Shown here: piece after piece, positions 8,318-17,681 of the stretch
Position numbering within the stretch: the first letter of the stretch is position 1
How the letters are laid out: each line of letters opens with the position of its first letter
Assembly (NCBI GenBank): GCA_021821465.1
Contig: JAKACM010000010.1
Span: forward strand, 1-64,000
DNA: 64,000 nt
Reading direction: 5' to 3'
DNA from: Bacillota bacterium
GTDB taxonomy: Bacteria; Bacillota; Sulfobacillia; Sulfobacillales; Sulfobacillaceae
The notes under the pieces: model-generated
Database searches by the model: none
What the model was told of the DNA's origin: nothing
Seen by the model: only the letters and a program-made list of their open reading frames with translations
Made by a program: the position numbers and the translations under genes

Positions 8318-9106
8318 GTTCGTCCTCCGCAACACTCATGACCATATGTGAGAGCTTGAACTTTCATCGACCGATCGTAACTGTTCACTGCTTCCCTTTT
8401 CTTACATTACCCAAAAAGATCCCGTCCTCCATTTGGATAGTTATGGCTACCCATAGTCAGTCGACATGATTTCGTAGTGATGATATTCTCACATTCAAAT
8501 CATGATGCTATTAAATGACATGACGAGAAATTTATCAATTCGAACAGATTTGCCGTGATGGTGATGGCCTCCAGATATTGCTCCGAAACCCTTCGACCAA
8601 AATTCATGGTTGTTAAAGGTTTCCATCTTTCTGTAACGATGCAGTCATAAGTTATGGGAAAACCATCCTGACGTCCCTTAACAATCTACTCGCATCCCCA
8701 GGTCCCCAGGTCGATGATCTGCAGAAGTGTATTCTTAGACGGCTCCACCTTTGCATGACTCACACGGCGAGTGCCATTTTCCCCGTGTGAGCATCTCATC
8801 CAATTTTGAATCTGCAATCAGATGGGCTAAACCTGTGAGCGAGGTCACGACACCGAAACAATTTCCCGTTCGGTTAGTATTTGCACTGTAAGGTGACATA
8901 ATAGATCCAATAGCACCACCATAAGAAAAAGAACAATCGCGGAAGAACCGCCGACATCGTCGTGTTTTTCCTGAAGTAGTATCTCGACTTTGCGGTTGTT
9001 CCCTTCGAATTCCACACTCGCGTTCCAGAGTAATTAGCGCAAATATGAAAAATCACCGCTTACTCATGCGGTGCCTTAGCCCACAAACTATTGCCTTACC
9101 GAGAAA
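8318..9106. other. long gap without a supportable gene
   Basis: About 790 bp with no convincing gene. A 9-bp inverted repeat CTCACACGG/CCGTGTGAG lies near 8759-8791 without a T tract. A short minus-strand frame ending at 8874 could encode a 27-residue hydrophobic peptide beginning MSAVLPRLFFF, with only a weak ribosome site. The region may be decayed sequence. Confidence 0.4.
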
Positions 9107-9182
<76 letters not shown>

Positions 9183-9189
9183 GATTTTA

Positions 9190-9267
9190 TGGCGGAGGCG
9201 ACGGGATTCGAACCCGTGGTCTCATGCGTGACAGGCATGCGTGTTGGGCCAACTACACCACGCCTCC
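9190..9267 (-). tRNA. tRNA-Asp (GTC), copy 1
   Basis: Acceptor GGAGGCG/CGCCTCC, discriminator G, anticodon loop CTGTCAC giving GTC, encoded CCA. Differs from the copy at 9487-9564 by a few bases. Confidence 0.95.
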
Positions 9268-9291
9268 GCGAAATGCAAATCAACGTTACTA

Positions 9292-9320
9292 ATTATCCTT
9301 GAAACCTCTACACTTGTCAA
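9292..9320 (-). promoter_or_regulatory. promoter of the downstream Asp-Phe tRNA pair
   Basis: Minus strand consensus -35 TTGACA (9315-9320), 17-bp spacer, -10 GATAAT (9292-9297), placed between the two Asp-Phe repeats. Confidence 0.85.
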
Positions 9321-9403
9321 CGAACAAAAATTCTCTTTCACCGAACTCTTTGCCACTATAAAACAAAATAAACCACAATCGAAGCGGCGATTCAGCGTCA
9401 AAG

Positions 9404-9479
<76 letters not shown>

Positions 9480-9486
9480 GATTTTA

Positions 9487-9564
9487 TGGCGGAGGCGACG
9501 GGATTCGAACCCGTGATCTCATGCGTGACAGGCATGCGTGTTAGGCCAACTACACCACGCCTCC
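9487..9564 (-). tRNA. tRNA-Asp (GTC), copy 2
   Basis: Acceptor GGAGGCG/CGCCTCC, anticodon GTC, encoded CCA; member of the upstream Val-Asp-Phe transcript. Confidence 0.95.
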
Positions 9565-9576
9565 GTGAGTTCATTA

Positions 9577-9651
9577 TGGTGGGCGGAACAGGTTTCGAAC
9601 CTGTGACCCCCTGCGTGTAAAGCAGGTGCTCTACCGCTGAGCTATCCGCCC
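9577..9651 (-). tRNA. tRNA-Val (TAC)
   Basis: Acceptor GGGCGGA/TCCGCCC, anticodon stem CCTGC/GCAGG, loop TTTACAC giving TAC, encoded CCA. First gene of its transcript. Confidence 0.95.
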
Positions 9652-9671
9652 TTCTTAAAGATGCGGGTTTT

Positions 9672-9700
9672 ATTATACTCGCTTTTTTTAGTTTACGCAA
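9672..9700 (-). promoter_or_regulatory. promoter of the Val-Asp-Phe tRNA cluster
   Basis: Minus strand -35 TTGCGT (9695-9700), 17-bp spacer, consensus -10 TATAAT (9672-9677), about 20 nt upstream of tRNA-Val. Confidence 0.82.
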
Positions 9701-9745
9701 TGAAGGGATTAAGTCTTAAGTCCATCGAAGAAACATCCAAACAGT

Positions 9746-10771
9746 TTATGGAGTGTTAACCCACCAGGCATAAGTTCCGCGATGACTTCCGTCTGGGATG
9801 GTCACCAAAACCCAATGTTGACCCATAAAGCCCAACAAATGATAGTCACTGACATGAGAAAACGGCATACGAACGTCAAGGGACTGCCGATTACCGTAGA
9901 GGAGAAGATCCCACGTTCCGTGCAAGTTTTGAGCAAGAGTGGCAGACACTGTTCCGCCCTGGGCAAAACGAGGAACACCCATCCATTTTAACTGAGAGGA
10001 AACAGGATAACGGTGAACTTTACCCTGGTTCCAAAAAAATGCTTGGGATGAACTACGTCCGAGCGCGGACAAATAATGGGAAGAAACACGCAGTTGTTGC
10101 ATAGAGGGCAACCGCACTCTCCCTCGTCCTTGCACAAAGAGTTGTCCGTTTTTCCGTGCCGCAGTCACAATTTGGTTGCGCATAATGCCAAAGTTGCTTA
10201 TTTCTTGGAGCGAAGAAATCAGAGCAGGATAAATGTGACCGGTGCGAGTCCAGAGATAAATTCCCCATCCTTGTGGACCTTGGCCCAAAATCGCGGCGCT
10301 TTCGGCATCTTGCGCCCATACCACTTTTTTGACTTTTCGTAAGGCCGCGTTTACACGGTGCACGGCGGACAAAGGAGGCTGCGAATAATACAATTGATGG
10401 GTGCCTGGGTCGATCCACATGGCACTGCTCGCGTTCGGCGCAGGATAAACCGGTGCGCCGATTCCCAGCAAGGGTATATTACCCTGGGTAAGCGCCATCT
10501 GCCACACTCCGGCCCCAGAGGGTTCGGGTACCTCAACCCAGGTTAACCCTCGTTCGCGACTGTTGATGCTAATACCCGTTGACTCTAAAAGCATGGCCGC
10601 GTGTCCCGTCACCAGGTAATATTTGTCGTTACGGCGCACCAATCCGCCGGGATGCCGACTTAAAGCCAGCCAACTGCTTGTTTGCACTTGATGAGTCGGG
10701 GGAATTTTGGACACGTACAACTGTGCCACTACGAAAGAGAGCAGCAAGACCAAGGAAACGGGACGCCTCAT
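9746..10771 (-). CDS. unidentified exported or membrane-anchored protein
   Basis: A 341-residue protein that I do not recognise. It starts MRRPVSLVLLLSFVVAQLYV, a signal peptide or membrane anchor, and the rest is hydrophilic and rich in short beta-strand-like segments (for example YYLVTGHAAML, VWQMALTQGN, WGIYLWTRTGH, WDLLLYGN), as in beta-propeller-like extracytoplasmic proteins. No cysteine-based lipobox is seen. The start is the ATG at 10769-10771, ten bases after AAGGAGG; a GTG 21 bp upstream lies in front of that ribosome site. It follows etfA on the same strand by 71 bp, so co-transcription is possible but no functional link is visible. Confidence 0.65.
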   Translation of the reverse strand: MRRPVSLVLLLSFVVAQLYVSKIPPTHQVQTSSWLALSRHPGGLVRRNDKYYLVTGHAAMLLESTGISINSRERGLTWVEVPEPSGAGVWQMALTQGNIPLLGIGAPVYPAPNASSAMWIDPGTHQLYYSQPPLSAVHRVNAALRKVKKVVWAQDAESAAILGQGPQGWGIYLWTRTGHIYPALISSLQEISNFGIMRNQIVTAARKNGQLFVQGRGRVRLPSMQQLRVSSHYLSALGRSSSQAFFWNQGKVHRYPVSSQLKWMGVPRFAQGGTVSATLAQNLHGTWDLLLYGNRQSLDVRMPFSHVSDYHLLGFMGQHWVLVTIPDGSHRGTYAWWVNTP

Positions 10772-10842
10772 CGGGATATGCCTCCTTATCACGCTTATCC
10801 ATATCCCTATGCCCGTCCCGTCGCATTAATGAACGAGAAATA

Positions 10843-11820
10843 TCAACTATCGGCCTTGATCTTTCGAATTTCTTCGGTCAGAGCCGGAATGACTTGAAAT
10901 AAGTCACCAACTACCCCATAATTCGCCACTTTAAAAATTGGAGCCTCCGCATCATTATTGATAGCAACAATGTATTTCGACCCCGAAATGCCGGCTAAAT
11001 GTTGTATCGCCCCGGATATTCCCACAGCAAAATAGACAGTCGGACTGACCACTTTCCCTGTTTGACCAATATGATAGGAATGAGGCACCCAACCATCATC
11101 CGCAACAGGTCTCGACGAACCGACGGCCGCCCCGAGAACCGCGGCTAGTTGATCCAGTAGCGCAAAATTTTCGGAAGCTTTCAACCCGCGACCTCCAGAT
11201 ACGACGATATCGGCTTCGGTGACTTCCTTAACATCACTTTGGGCTTGTCTTAATTCGACAACCACCGAGCGAAACGAAGTCTCTGCAATATGAGGGTTCA
11301 ACTCAAGGACCTGGGGGTTTACGGAATGAGGCACCGCTCTATTAATATTGGGACGCAAGGAAAATATTTGCAAAGGGGTTTCAATGACCACATCGGCCAA
11401 CGCTTTGCCGGCATATACTGGCCGAGTCGCGATCACTTGCTGATCGGCTTCTCGCCGCAATGACAAGCAGTCGGTAGCCAACCCCGCTCCTAATAGTTCA
11501 GCAATCCGGGGGGAAAGATCCTTACCCCATGCGGTCGCCGGAAACAAAATAATGGACGGATCGATTTTTGGGACCAATTCCACTATCGCATCGGCGAAGC
11601 CATCCGAACTATAACGAGTGAATGGTTCCTGTTCCCAGAATATAGCCTGATCTGCTCCATATTCGCCGAGAGTATCCAGGGTTTTGGAAGCGCCGGTTCC
11701 GAATGTCAGCGCGGTCACGCTGCCAACGCCGATTTGGCGGGCGACAGTCAACATTTCCGGTACCACATGCCGAACCTGGCCCTGATTTTGATCAAAGATC
11801 ACGAGCACACCTTGAGACAT
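10843..11820 (-). CDS. etfA: electron transfer flavoprotein, alpha subunit
   Basis: A 325-residue FAD-binding subunit. The C-terminal FAD domain carries the signature region [33 protein letters not shown] and [19 protein letters not shown] collects electrons from acyl-CoA dehydrogenases and similar flavoenzymes in the cytosol and passes them to a quinone reductase. ATG start seven bases after GAGGAGG. It lies 21 bp downstream of etfB in the usual order. The electron acceptor is probably the membrane Fe-S protein encoded at 36087-38138. Confidence 0.95.
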   Translation of the reverse strand: MSQGVLVIFDQNQGQVRHVVPEMLTVARQIGVGSVTALTFGTGASKTLDTLGEYGADQAIFWEQEPFTRYSSDGFADAIVELVPKIDPSIILFPATAWGKDLSPRIAELLGAGLATDCLSLRREADQQVIATRPVYAGKALADVVIETPLQIFSLRPNINRAVPHSVNPQVLELNPHIAETSFRSVVVELRQAQSDVKEVTEADIVVSGGRGLKASENFALLDQLAAVLGAAVGSSRPVADDGWVPHSYHIGQTGKVVSPTVYFAVGISGAIQHLAGISGSKYIVAINNDAEAPIFKVANYGVVGDLFQVIPALTEEIRKIKADS

Positions 11821-11841
11821 GATTCATCCTCCTCGTCGTTT

Positions 11842-12609
11842 TCAAATAACCTTGGCCTGTTCGTGTAATAACTGGGCCAGCTTCTTAGCCGTCTCCACCG
11901 GATCTCCGGTTAACACGGTCGGTTCAGGTCTTTCGGGCGGAGGGGTTAACTGAATCAGCCGAACTCGTTGAGATCCATCTAAAGTCAATGAATCCAAAGC
12001 AATTCGTTTCACTTCTTTTTTCTTGGCTTTCATGATATTCGGCAAGGTCGGGTAGCGCGGTTCGTTTAATCCTCGCTGAGCGGTAAGCACAGCCGGAAAC
12101 GGCAGTTCAACCACTTCAGTAGCCCCTTCCAGTTCCCGTTCCACACGCAACTTTTTTTGATCCTCATCAATATCCATTTTGATCACAATACTCGCATGCG
12201 GAAGTCCTAAACGCGCCGCAAGCATCGGACCGACCTGGGCTGAATCATCGTCGACCGCTTGTTTTCCCGTAAGAATCAAGTCAAACCCTTCGTCTTCCAC
12301 AATTTTGGCTAAGGCCTGCACGACGAGATGCAATTCCGGTATTTCTTCACTCTCGATTACGACAGCTCTATCCGCACCCATAGCCAAGGACTGACGCACT
12401 GCTTCCTCCACTCTCTTGGGTCCCAAGGAAACAATAACAACCTCTCCGCCAAATTTCTCTCTTATGCGCAATGCTTCCTCTACGGCAAATTCATCATAGG
12501 GATTGATCACCCATTTGATTCCGTCTTCCACTATCCTTTGAGAATCCGGCCGGATTTTAATCCGCGTTTCCGTATCCGGCACTTGCTTCATCAACACTAA
12601 GACCTTCAT
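11842..12609 (-). CDS. etfB: electron transfer flavoprotein, beta subunit
   Basis: A 255-residue subunit starting MKVLVLMKQVPDTETRI, with VEEALRIRE, LTGKQAVDDDSAQVGPMLA and VERELEGATEVVELPFPAV, all typical of EtfB. The ATG at 12607-12609 is supported by AAGGAG nine bases upstream; the open frame extends 54 bp further into selA without a better start. Partner of EtfA in an AMP- and FAD-containing heterodimer. The LTGKQAVDDDSAQVGP form resembles non-bifurcating ETFs, but bifurcation cannot be excluded by eye. Confidence 0.95.
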   Translation of the reverse strand: MKVLVLMKQVPDTETRIKIRPDSQRIVEDGIKWVINPYDEFAVEEALRIREKFGGEVVIVSLGPKRVEEAVRQSLAMGADRAVVIESEEIPELHLVVQALAKIVEDEGFDLILTGKQAVDDDSAQVGPMLAARLGLPHASIVIKMDIDEDQKKLRVERELEGATEVVELPFPAVLTAQRGLNEPRYPTLPNIMKAKKKEVKRIALDSLTLDGSQRVRLIQLTPPPERPEPTVLTGDPVETAKKLAQLLHEQAKVI

Positions 12610-12646
12610 GTCCGTCTTCTCCTTTCTGATCAGGGAACGTTCTGTT

Positions 12647-14047
12647 CTAGTCTCTCCCTTCAAGTTGGTGAAGAGCCATCACTATAGTATCAAGCAAGAG
12701 AGATTCTTGACTAGGGAAAATAGTGCGCAAATCAAAAATTACCGCTCCGTGACTAATTCGGGCAATAACGGGAGGGTTGCCTCGTCGCAAACTTTCATCC
12801 AAGACCCGCACTTCATCAGTTCGACTGGGAATTAGACGAATTACTGTAGTCGGAATGCGAGTACCGGGCATGGACCCTCCTCCAATTTGCGAATAGTCTT
12901 TTTGCCTGTCAATCACCACGGACGAAGGCACTCGCGATGCCAATGCCTCCACAAACAACCTGGCCCGTTGCGAAAGTTGATCGGCGGTTTGATTCATCAT
13001 TTGCCATAAAGGCAACTCTGACGCCCGATCTTCCAAATACCACCGAATTGTCTGTTCCAGGGCCGTTAAAGTCATTTTATCCACACGAATAGCACGAGCC
13101 AGCGGATACTTCTTCAATTGCTCAATAATGTCTCTTTTCCCTGCAACGATGCCCGCCTGAGGTCCTCCCAAGAGTTTATCCCCGCTAAAAGTAACAAGGT
13201 CGACTCCAGCCTTGATGACTTCTTTAACACTCGGTTCCGACACATGGTCAATGTCCAAGGAATTAATCACTCCACTGCCTAAATCTTCCATTACAGGAAT
13301 ACCATAGCGATGTCCCACTTCTACGAGTTCACTTGTCGTAACCGCGGTGGTAAAACCGATCACCCGGAAGTTCGATTGATGAACTTTTAATAGCAGCCCT
13401 GTATTCTCAGTAATGGCCGATACATAATCCCGAGCGTGAGTTTTATTGGTTGCCCCGACTTCCCGCAAGCAAGCCCCGGACAGAGCCATCACCTCCGGAA
13501 TGCGAAAAGATCCTCCTATCTCGACCAATTCGCCGCGGGAGACAATCACTTCTTTTTGACGGGCTAAAGCTGATAAGGCCAGTAACACGGCCGCCGCATT
13601 ATTGTTGACCACCATAGCGGCTTCTGCCTCGACTAATTGTGCCAGTACATGCGCGACATGATCATGTCGCGAGCCTCTTTGGCCCCGTTCCAAATCATAT
13701 TCCAGTGTCGAATAACCCATCGCGACGTCTTTCACGGCATCCATGATTTCCCCGGGCAAGGGGGATCGTCCCAAATTCGTGTGAATCATGACACCTGTAG
13801 CATTCAAGACTGGACGCAAATGAGATCTGGCTTCTCTTTGAGCCTCTTCCAAAATTTCGACACACACTTTGTCTAGGTCGGGTGGCTCCACACCCATTTT
13901 TGCCTGTTCTCGCATCCGATTCAAGACTCGATCAATAGCGCGACTTATCCAGAAAGCCGCAACAGGCAAAGAATTCGGAAGAGACCGCCAAATGGTTTGC
14001 ACGGCGGGCAATTTTCTCCGTTTATCAAGATTGTTTCCGTTCACCAT
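12647..14047 (-). CDS. selA: L-seryl-tRNA(Sec) selenium transferase
   Basis: A 466-residue PLP enzyme, full length for the family, which converts seryl-tRNA(Sec) to selenocysteinyl-tRNA(Sec). It has the N-terminal SelA segment LPAVQTIW, the core NATGVMIHTNLGRSPL, MVVNNNAAAVLLAL, the PLP-lysine motif VTFSGDKLLGGPQAG, and a C-terminal RIPTTVIRL domain. ATG start with AGGAG five bases before. The gene is followed by etfBA on the same strand. No selB, selC or selD is seen in this window, so the rest of the selenocysteine system must lie elsewhere if it exists. Confidence 0.9.
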   Translation of the reverse strand: MVNGNNLDKRRKLPAVQTIWRSLPNSLPVAAFWISRAIDRVLNRMREQAKMGVEPPDLDKVCVEILEEAQREARSHLRPVLNATGVMIHTNLGRSPLPGEIMDAVKDVAMGYSTLEYDLERGQRGSRHDHVAHVLAQLVEAEAAMVVNNNAAAVLLALSALARQKEVIVSRGELVEIGGSFRIPEVMALSGACLREVGATNKTHARDYVSAITENTGLLLKVHQSNFRVIGFTTAVTTSELVEVGHRYGIPVMEDLGSGVINSLDIDHVSEPSVKEVIKAGVDLVTFSGDKLLGGPQAGIVAGKRDIIEQLKKYPLARAIRVDKMTLTALEQTIRWYLEDRASELPLWQMMNQTADQLSQRARLFVEALASRVPSSVVIDRQKDYSQIGGGSMPGTRIPTTVIRLIPSRTDEVRVLDESLRRGNPPVIARISHGAVIFDLRTIFPSQESLLLDTIVMALHQLEGRD

Positions 14048-14062
14048 CTACGCTCCTAAACA

Positions 14063-14086
14063 ATGGCCACGCGGACGTACGCGTGG
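14063..14086. repeat. GC-rich inverted repeat between selA and a small ORF
   Basis: GGCCACGCG and CGCGTGGCC form a 9-bp perfect stem around a 6-nt loop, just after the 67-codon ORF and just before selA. There is no strong T tract, so it is either a weak terminator/attenuator or an RNA-processing hairpin. Confidence 0.5.
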
Positions 14087-14107
14087 CCAAAGAGTCTCGT
14101 GAAACCA

Positions 14108-14311
14108 TCAATGTACAGGAGGCTTAGTTGAAGATGGGGCTCCTCTGTCGTTGATCCTTACACTTCCGATTCCCGGGTCAATAAGGCCAAGAGACGAGTC
14201 AAGGACGATATATCCCAAGGTTTGAAAGACATCGTCGACATTCATATCATACAGAAAGACGGCTTCATTTCGCACTCGTTTGGGCCTAACGCCCCGCGTA
14301 ACGTCATCCAC
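14108..14311 (-). CDS. possible small protein of 67 residues
   Basis: A GTG-started frame with GGGGAGG five bases upstream, lying between hemB and selA. The translation (WEGEVFVDDVTRGV just before and around the start, then AVFLYDMNVDDVFQTLGYI and VLDSSLGLIDPG) looks like real protein rather than random sequence, but I do not recognise a family. A stable hairpin follows at 14063-14086. If translation starts further upstream there is a stop 33 bp before. Function unknown. Confidence 0.4.
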   Translation of the reverse strand: MDDVTRGVRPKRVRNEAVFLYDMNVDDVFQTLGYIVLDSSLGLIDPGIGSVRINDRGAPSSTKPPVH

Positions 14312-14412
14312 GAAGACCTCCCCTTCCCATCTCGGGTTCTAAAGAAAATCATTCCAAGCTCAAATAAACCTCTTTCTCTCAACCCATTGTACCCGAGGCC
14401 AACTGATTTGAC

Positions 14413-15387
14413 CTATTTCCCCGAATGCCACCTGGCATATTCGGGAGCAAAGTAGGTGATGATCATATCAGCACCCGCTCGTCTAATCCCGATTAATGAT
14501 TCTTCCACAACTCGCTCCTCTTCGACCCATCCTCGTTGAGCCGCCGCCTTTATCATAGAATATTCGCCAGAAACTTGATATGCAGCAACCGGTACATTCA
14601 CAGATTTTTTGACCTCCGCTAATATATCCAAATACGGCATCGCCGGTTTTACGATCAACATATCGGCACCCTCTTCGAGGTCGAGAAGCACCTCCTTTAT
14701 CGCCTCGTAGCGATTGGCGGGATCCATCTGATAGGCTCTGCGATCGCCAAATGTCGGCGCATTTTCTGCGGCATCCCGAAACGGTCCATAAAACCCTGAA
14801 GCATATTTTGCGGCATAAGACATGATCGGCACCTGTGTCAATCCGGATTGATCCAGAGCTTGCCGAATGTGCTTGACGCGGCCGTCCATCATATCTGAGG
14901 GGGCCACGACAGTAGCGCCCGCTCTAGCTTGCACGACCGCTGTTCGCGCCAATAACTCAATAGTCATATCATTATCCACATCATTGTCGCGCAAAATTCC
15001 ACAATGTCCGTGATCGGTATATTCGCACAAACATAAATCGGCAATAAGTACAGCCTTAGGTAATCGCTCCTTTACGGCTTCGAGGGCAACTTGAACAATA
15101 CCGTCGGGACTGTAGGCTTCCGATCCCTGCGAATCCTTGTGAGAAGGGATACCGAAAAAAAGAAAACTGTGGACACCCAACGAGAAGACCTCTGTCAAAT
15201 GGTCAGTTAAAGTATCCACAGACCATTGAAAAATCCCCGGCATAGAACTGATCGGTTCTTTGACTCCTTGCCCCGGTCGGACAAATATCGGATAAATAAG
15301 CTGATCGGTGGAAATACGGCTCTCACGAACTAAAGTTCGAAGGGTTTCTGTTTGTCGCAAGCGGCGGGGACGTTGGACAGGAAACAT
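14413..15387 (-). CDS. hemB: delta-aminolevulinic acid dehydratase (porphobilinogen synthase)
   Basis: A 324-residue TIM-barrel enzyme that condenses two 5-aminolevulinate molecules to porphobilinogen. The cysteine-rich zinc site DLCLCEYTDHGHCG marks it as the zinc-dependent type; the Schiff-base lysines lie in MSYAAKYASGFYGPFRDAA and MLIVKPAMPYLD. ATG start with AAGGAG nine bases upstream, inside the end of the hemD gene. Last gene of the hemA-hemX-hemC-hemD-hemB operon. Confidence 0.95.
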   Translation of the reverse strand: MFPVQRPRRLRQTETLRTLVRESRISTDQLIYPIFVRPGQGVKEPISSMPGIFQWSVDTLTDHLTEVFSLGVHSFLFFGIPSHKDSQGSEAYSPDGIVQVALEAVKERLPKAVLIADLCLCEYTDHGHCGILRDNDVDNDMTIELLARTAVVQARAGATVVAPSDMMDGRVKHIRQALDQSGLTQVPIMSYAAKYASGFYGPFRDAAENAPTFGDRRAYQMDPANRYEAIKEVLLDLEEGADMLIVKPAMPYLDILAEVKKSVNVPVAAYQVSGEYSMIKAAAQRGWVEEERVVEESLIGIRRAGADMIITYFAPEYARWHSGK

Positions 15388-15393
15388 GGTTTG

Positions 15394-16731
15394 TCACTCC
15401 TTGCTATAGTAGTCAATTAGCCAGCTTATCATAGCCTCCAAAGACGGGTGATCCGGCTGGCCCGTAACCGGAATTCCGTAATGTTGCAAGGTGCGGCTTG
15501 TCAAAGGGCCGATACTTATCGCCGGAATTCTTTGCAGACTCTCAAGCAAATGAGGATGCTGCACAAGCAGATGCTCCAGGGATGATGAAGCCGTATAAAA
15601 AATCGCATCAATCATATGGCGCTCAATCATATCCGCAATCCGGGGGGAAATTGGGACGGCTTGGTTTTGATACAAGGTCAGAGGGGTAATCAAGGCGCCG
15701 TGCTGGGTCAGGTAGTCTTGAAGATAGCTTCGATTGAGATTTCCCTGAGGCATTAAAATACTTGTCCCCAAAAGCGCATAGGATGACAGTGCCTGAGCAA
15801 GGCCTTCTTGGGAAAGTTGCCGCCTCGGCATGAGCGTGGGAAACAATCCGTAATCTTGAAGCGCGGCGGCAGTTTGAGGACCAACGACGGCAATTTGGGC
15901 ACGCATTCGGCGAATATCTATGTACAGGCGTTTTAAGCTCAGAAAGAACCGTCCTATGGCTTCCTGACTGGTAAATATAACCCAGTCGTACCGTTCTATA
16001 TGGCTCAATGTTTGCTCGACATATGCTTCATCCGGGGAATCCGTGATTTCACTGGCCGGAGCCATAAAAACCCTTGCCCCCAATTCCTGCAAACGGAACC
16101 CGGCCTTCATTGTGGCATTCCCTGCATGCAACAAAAGAATTTTTCGAGTCTGCAAAGGCAAATGAGCCGACCAAAAATGAGGTAAATCCTCTCGGGTTTT
16201 TATGGTCAGCACAGGCATGGCTTGCATGCTGTTGTTGCCATCATCCAAATGCCAGGTGCCAGACGGCAACAAATGATATATCTGTGTCGGGATATGTGCT
16301 CCGTTCCCTTCCAAAATCCGCACCACCGGCCCTTTTGTGTGACTCACGACCTCCAAGGCTTCACGCACACAGAACCCGTTTGTGTCTAAAGCCGTCATCG
16401 CATCCCAAAGTCCGGGGACAATGGTTCCCATGACGTTATGATCAATGGCCCAAGTGACCCACATGCCCATGTGGGGATGATAAGACGGTGACTCAGCTAG
16501 CATAACGGCAATATTTCGTTCCGAAGAAGTCAGATTTGTCAAATGAGCTAGCACTTCTTCGCTTGAAACATATTCTTTTTGTACTGCCCAAGGCCAAATC
16601 GCCTCAGGCATCCAGGCATCGTCCACAATGAGAACCTTGTCCGCTCGATTCAAGATATCCCATGCTTCCTTGATTAACCATTCGGGCCGCATACCAGGCC
16701 CCGTTCCAATAAAATAGATACTTGACGGCAT
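15394..16731 (-). CDS. hemD: uroporphyrinogen-III synthase fused to a degenerate tetrapyrrole-methylase-like domain
   Basis: A 445-residue protein in two parts. Residues about 190-445 are HemD-like (ILLLHAGNATMKAGFRLQELG, YDWVIFTSQEAIGRFF, IAVVGPQTAAALQDYG, FYTASSSLEHLL), the synthase that closes hydroxymethylbilane to uroporphyrinogen III. Residues 1-185 start IYFIGTGPG and contain ADKVLIVDDAW, resembling the first strands of CobA/CysG-type SAM methyltransferases. This domain is shorter than the usual ~240 residues, and the motifs I would expect for substrate and SAM binding are poor. It may be a structural or non-catalytic relic. ATG start, 15 bp after hemC and 6 bp before hemB. Confidence 0.85.
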   Translation of the reverse strand: MPSSIYFIGTGPGMRPEWLIKEAWDILNRADKVLIVDDAWMPEAIWPWAVQKEYVSSEEVLAHLTNLTSSERNIAVMLAESPSYHPHMGMWVTWAIDHNVMGTIVPGLWDAMTALDTNGFCVREALEVVSHTKGPVVRILEGNGAHIPTQIYHLLPSGTWHLDDGNNSMQAMPVLTIKTREDLPHFWSAHLPLQTRKILLLHAGNATMKAGFRLQELGARVFMAPASEITDSPDEAYVEQTLSHIERYDWVIFTSQEAIGRFFLSLKRLYIDIRRMRAQIAVVGPQTAAALQDYGLFPTLMPRRQLSQEGLAQALSSYALLGTSILMPQGNLNRSYLQDYLTQHGALITPLTLYQNQAVPISPRIADMIERHMIDAIFYTASSSLEHLLVQHPHLLESLQRIPAISIGPLTSRTLQHYGIPVTGQPDHPSLEAMISWLIDYYSKE

Positions 16732-16746
16732 CTGACCACCCTCACC

Positions 16747-17661
16747 TCATAACAACCGTAATGCCCCCCAAGAAATCAACTCTTGAGCCAATTTTCGGCC
16801 CAGAGCAACAAAATCGTCTCCCAGTCCCTCAATATCACGGGTAATAACTTGCCGTCCGTTCACATCGGCAACCTGAGCTCGTATACGAATCTGTTCTTGA
16901 TTAATCCACTCGGTGTACGTCCCAAAAGGTATCTGACATCCTCCCCCCAATTCAGCCAAGACACTACGCCCCGCCATGGCCGCAACCGCCGCTCGACGGT
17001 CATTAAACTGCGCCAGCAAAATCTTCAGAGACTCGCGATCATCACGTATTTGCGCAGCAAGAACGCCTTGACCCGGACTCGGCACACAAAGCCATGGATC
17101 AAGATAGCTGGAAATGAGGTGTTGCCAGCCTAATCTATGTACTCCCGCAGCCGCCAAAACAAGAGCATCCCACTCGTTTTCTTCCCATTTCCTCAGCCGA
17201 GTCCGGAGATTTCCGCGCACAGGAACAATTTCCAGATCCGACCGCAGCATCTTAAGAAATGCCCTGCGCCGAAGACTTGACGTCGCCACGCAAGCATTTT
17301 GTGGCAACGTGTCCCACGTTATGCCCTTTTTGGCAATTAACACATCGCGTGGGTCTTCCGGCAAAACATAGGCGCCGATCATGAGATGAGGTGCCAATGT
17401 GGTAGGCAAATCTTTCAATGAATGAACGGCAATGTCAATAGTCCCGTCTCCTAAGGCACGCTCCAATTCGGTCGTAAATAGCCCCTTATCGCCAATGACG
17501 TCCAGGGCACGATCAAGAATCTTGTCACCTTGGGTTTCAAACAGAATCAATTCGTTATCAATGCCGCGGGTCCGCAATAGATCGCTGACGGCTTGAGCTT
17601 GCACCTGGGCCAATTCACTGGACCTGGTGCCGATTTTAATAGTGTTTTGCTTGTGTTCCGT
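16747..17661 (-). CDS. hemC: hydroxymethylbilane synthase (porphobilinogen deaminase), apparent ACG start
   Basis: The enzyme polymerises four porphobilinogens to hydroxymethylbilane. Motifs: IKIGTRSSELAQVQAQ, HSLKDLPT, ATSSLRRRA, PVRGNLRTRL, AAAGVHRLG, and the cofactor cysteine in ELGGGCQIPFG. The first ATG/GTG/TTG in frame is TTG at 17613, which would remove the essential first beta strand IKIGTR. Translation of the upstream sequence restores that strand, but no ATG, GTG or TTG exists between it and the preceding gene. An ACG at 17659-17661 follows a perfect GGGAGGAG by five bases and gives a normal 304-residue protein. An ACG start is therefore inferred; an ATG-to-ACG mutation or a sequencing error is the alternative. 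Confidence 0.85.
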   Translation of the reverse strand, partial: TEHKQNTIKIGTRSSELAQVQAQAVSDLLRTRGIDNELILFETQGDKILDRALDVIGDKGLFTTELERALGDGTIDIAVHSLKDLPTTLAPHLMIGAYVLPEDPRDVLIAKKGITWDTLPQNACVATSSLRRRAFLKMLRSDLEIVPVRGNLRTRLRKWEENEWDALVLAAAGVHRLGWQHLISSYLDPWLCVPSPGQGVLAAQIRDDRESLKILLAQFNDRRAAVAAMAGRSVLAELGGGCQIPFGTYTEWINQEQIRIRAQVADVNGRQVITRDIEGLGDDFVALGRKLAQELISWGALRLL

Positions 17662-17681
17662 GGCTACTCCTCCCGGCCCAT

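Noticed and set aside
8759-8791. CTCACACGG inverted repeat as terminator
   Set aside because: No T tract on either strand and no gene end nearby.
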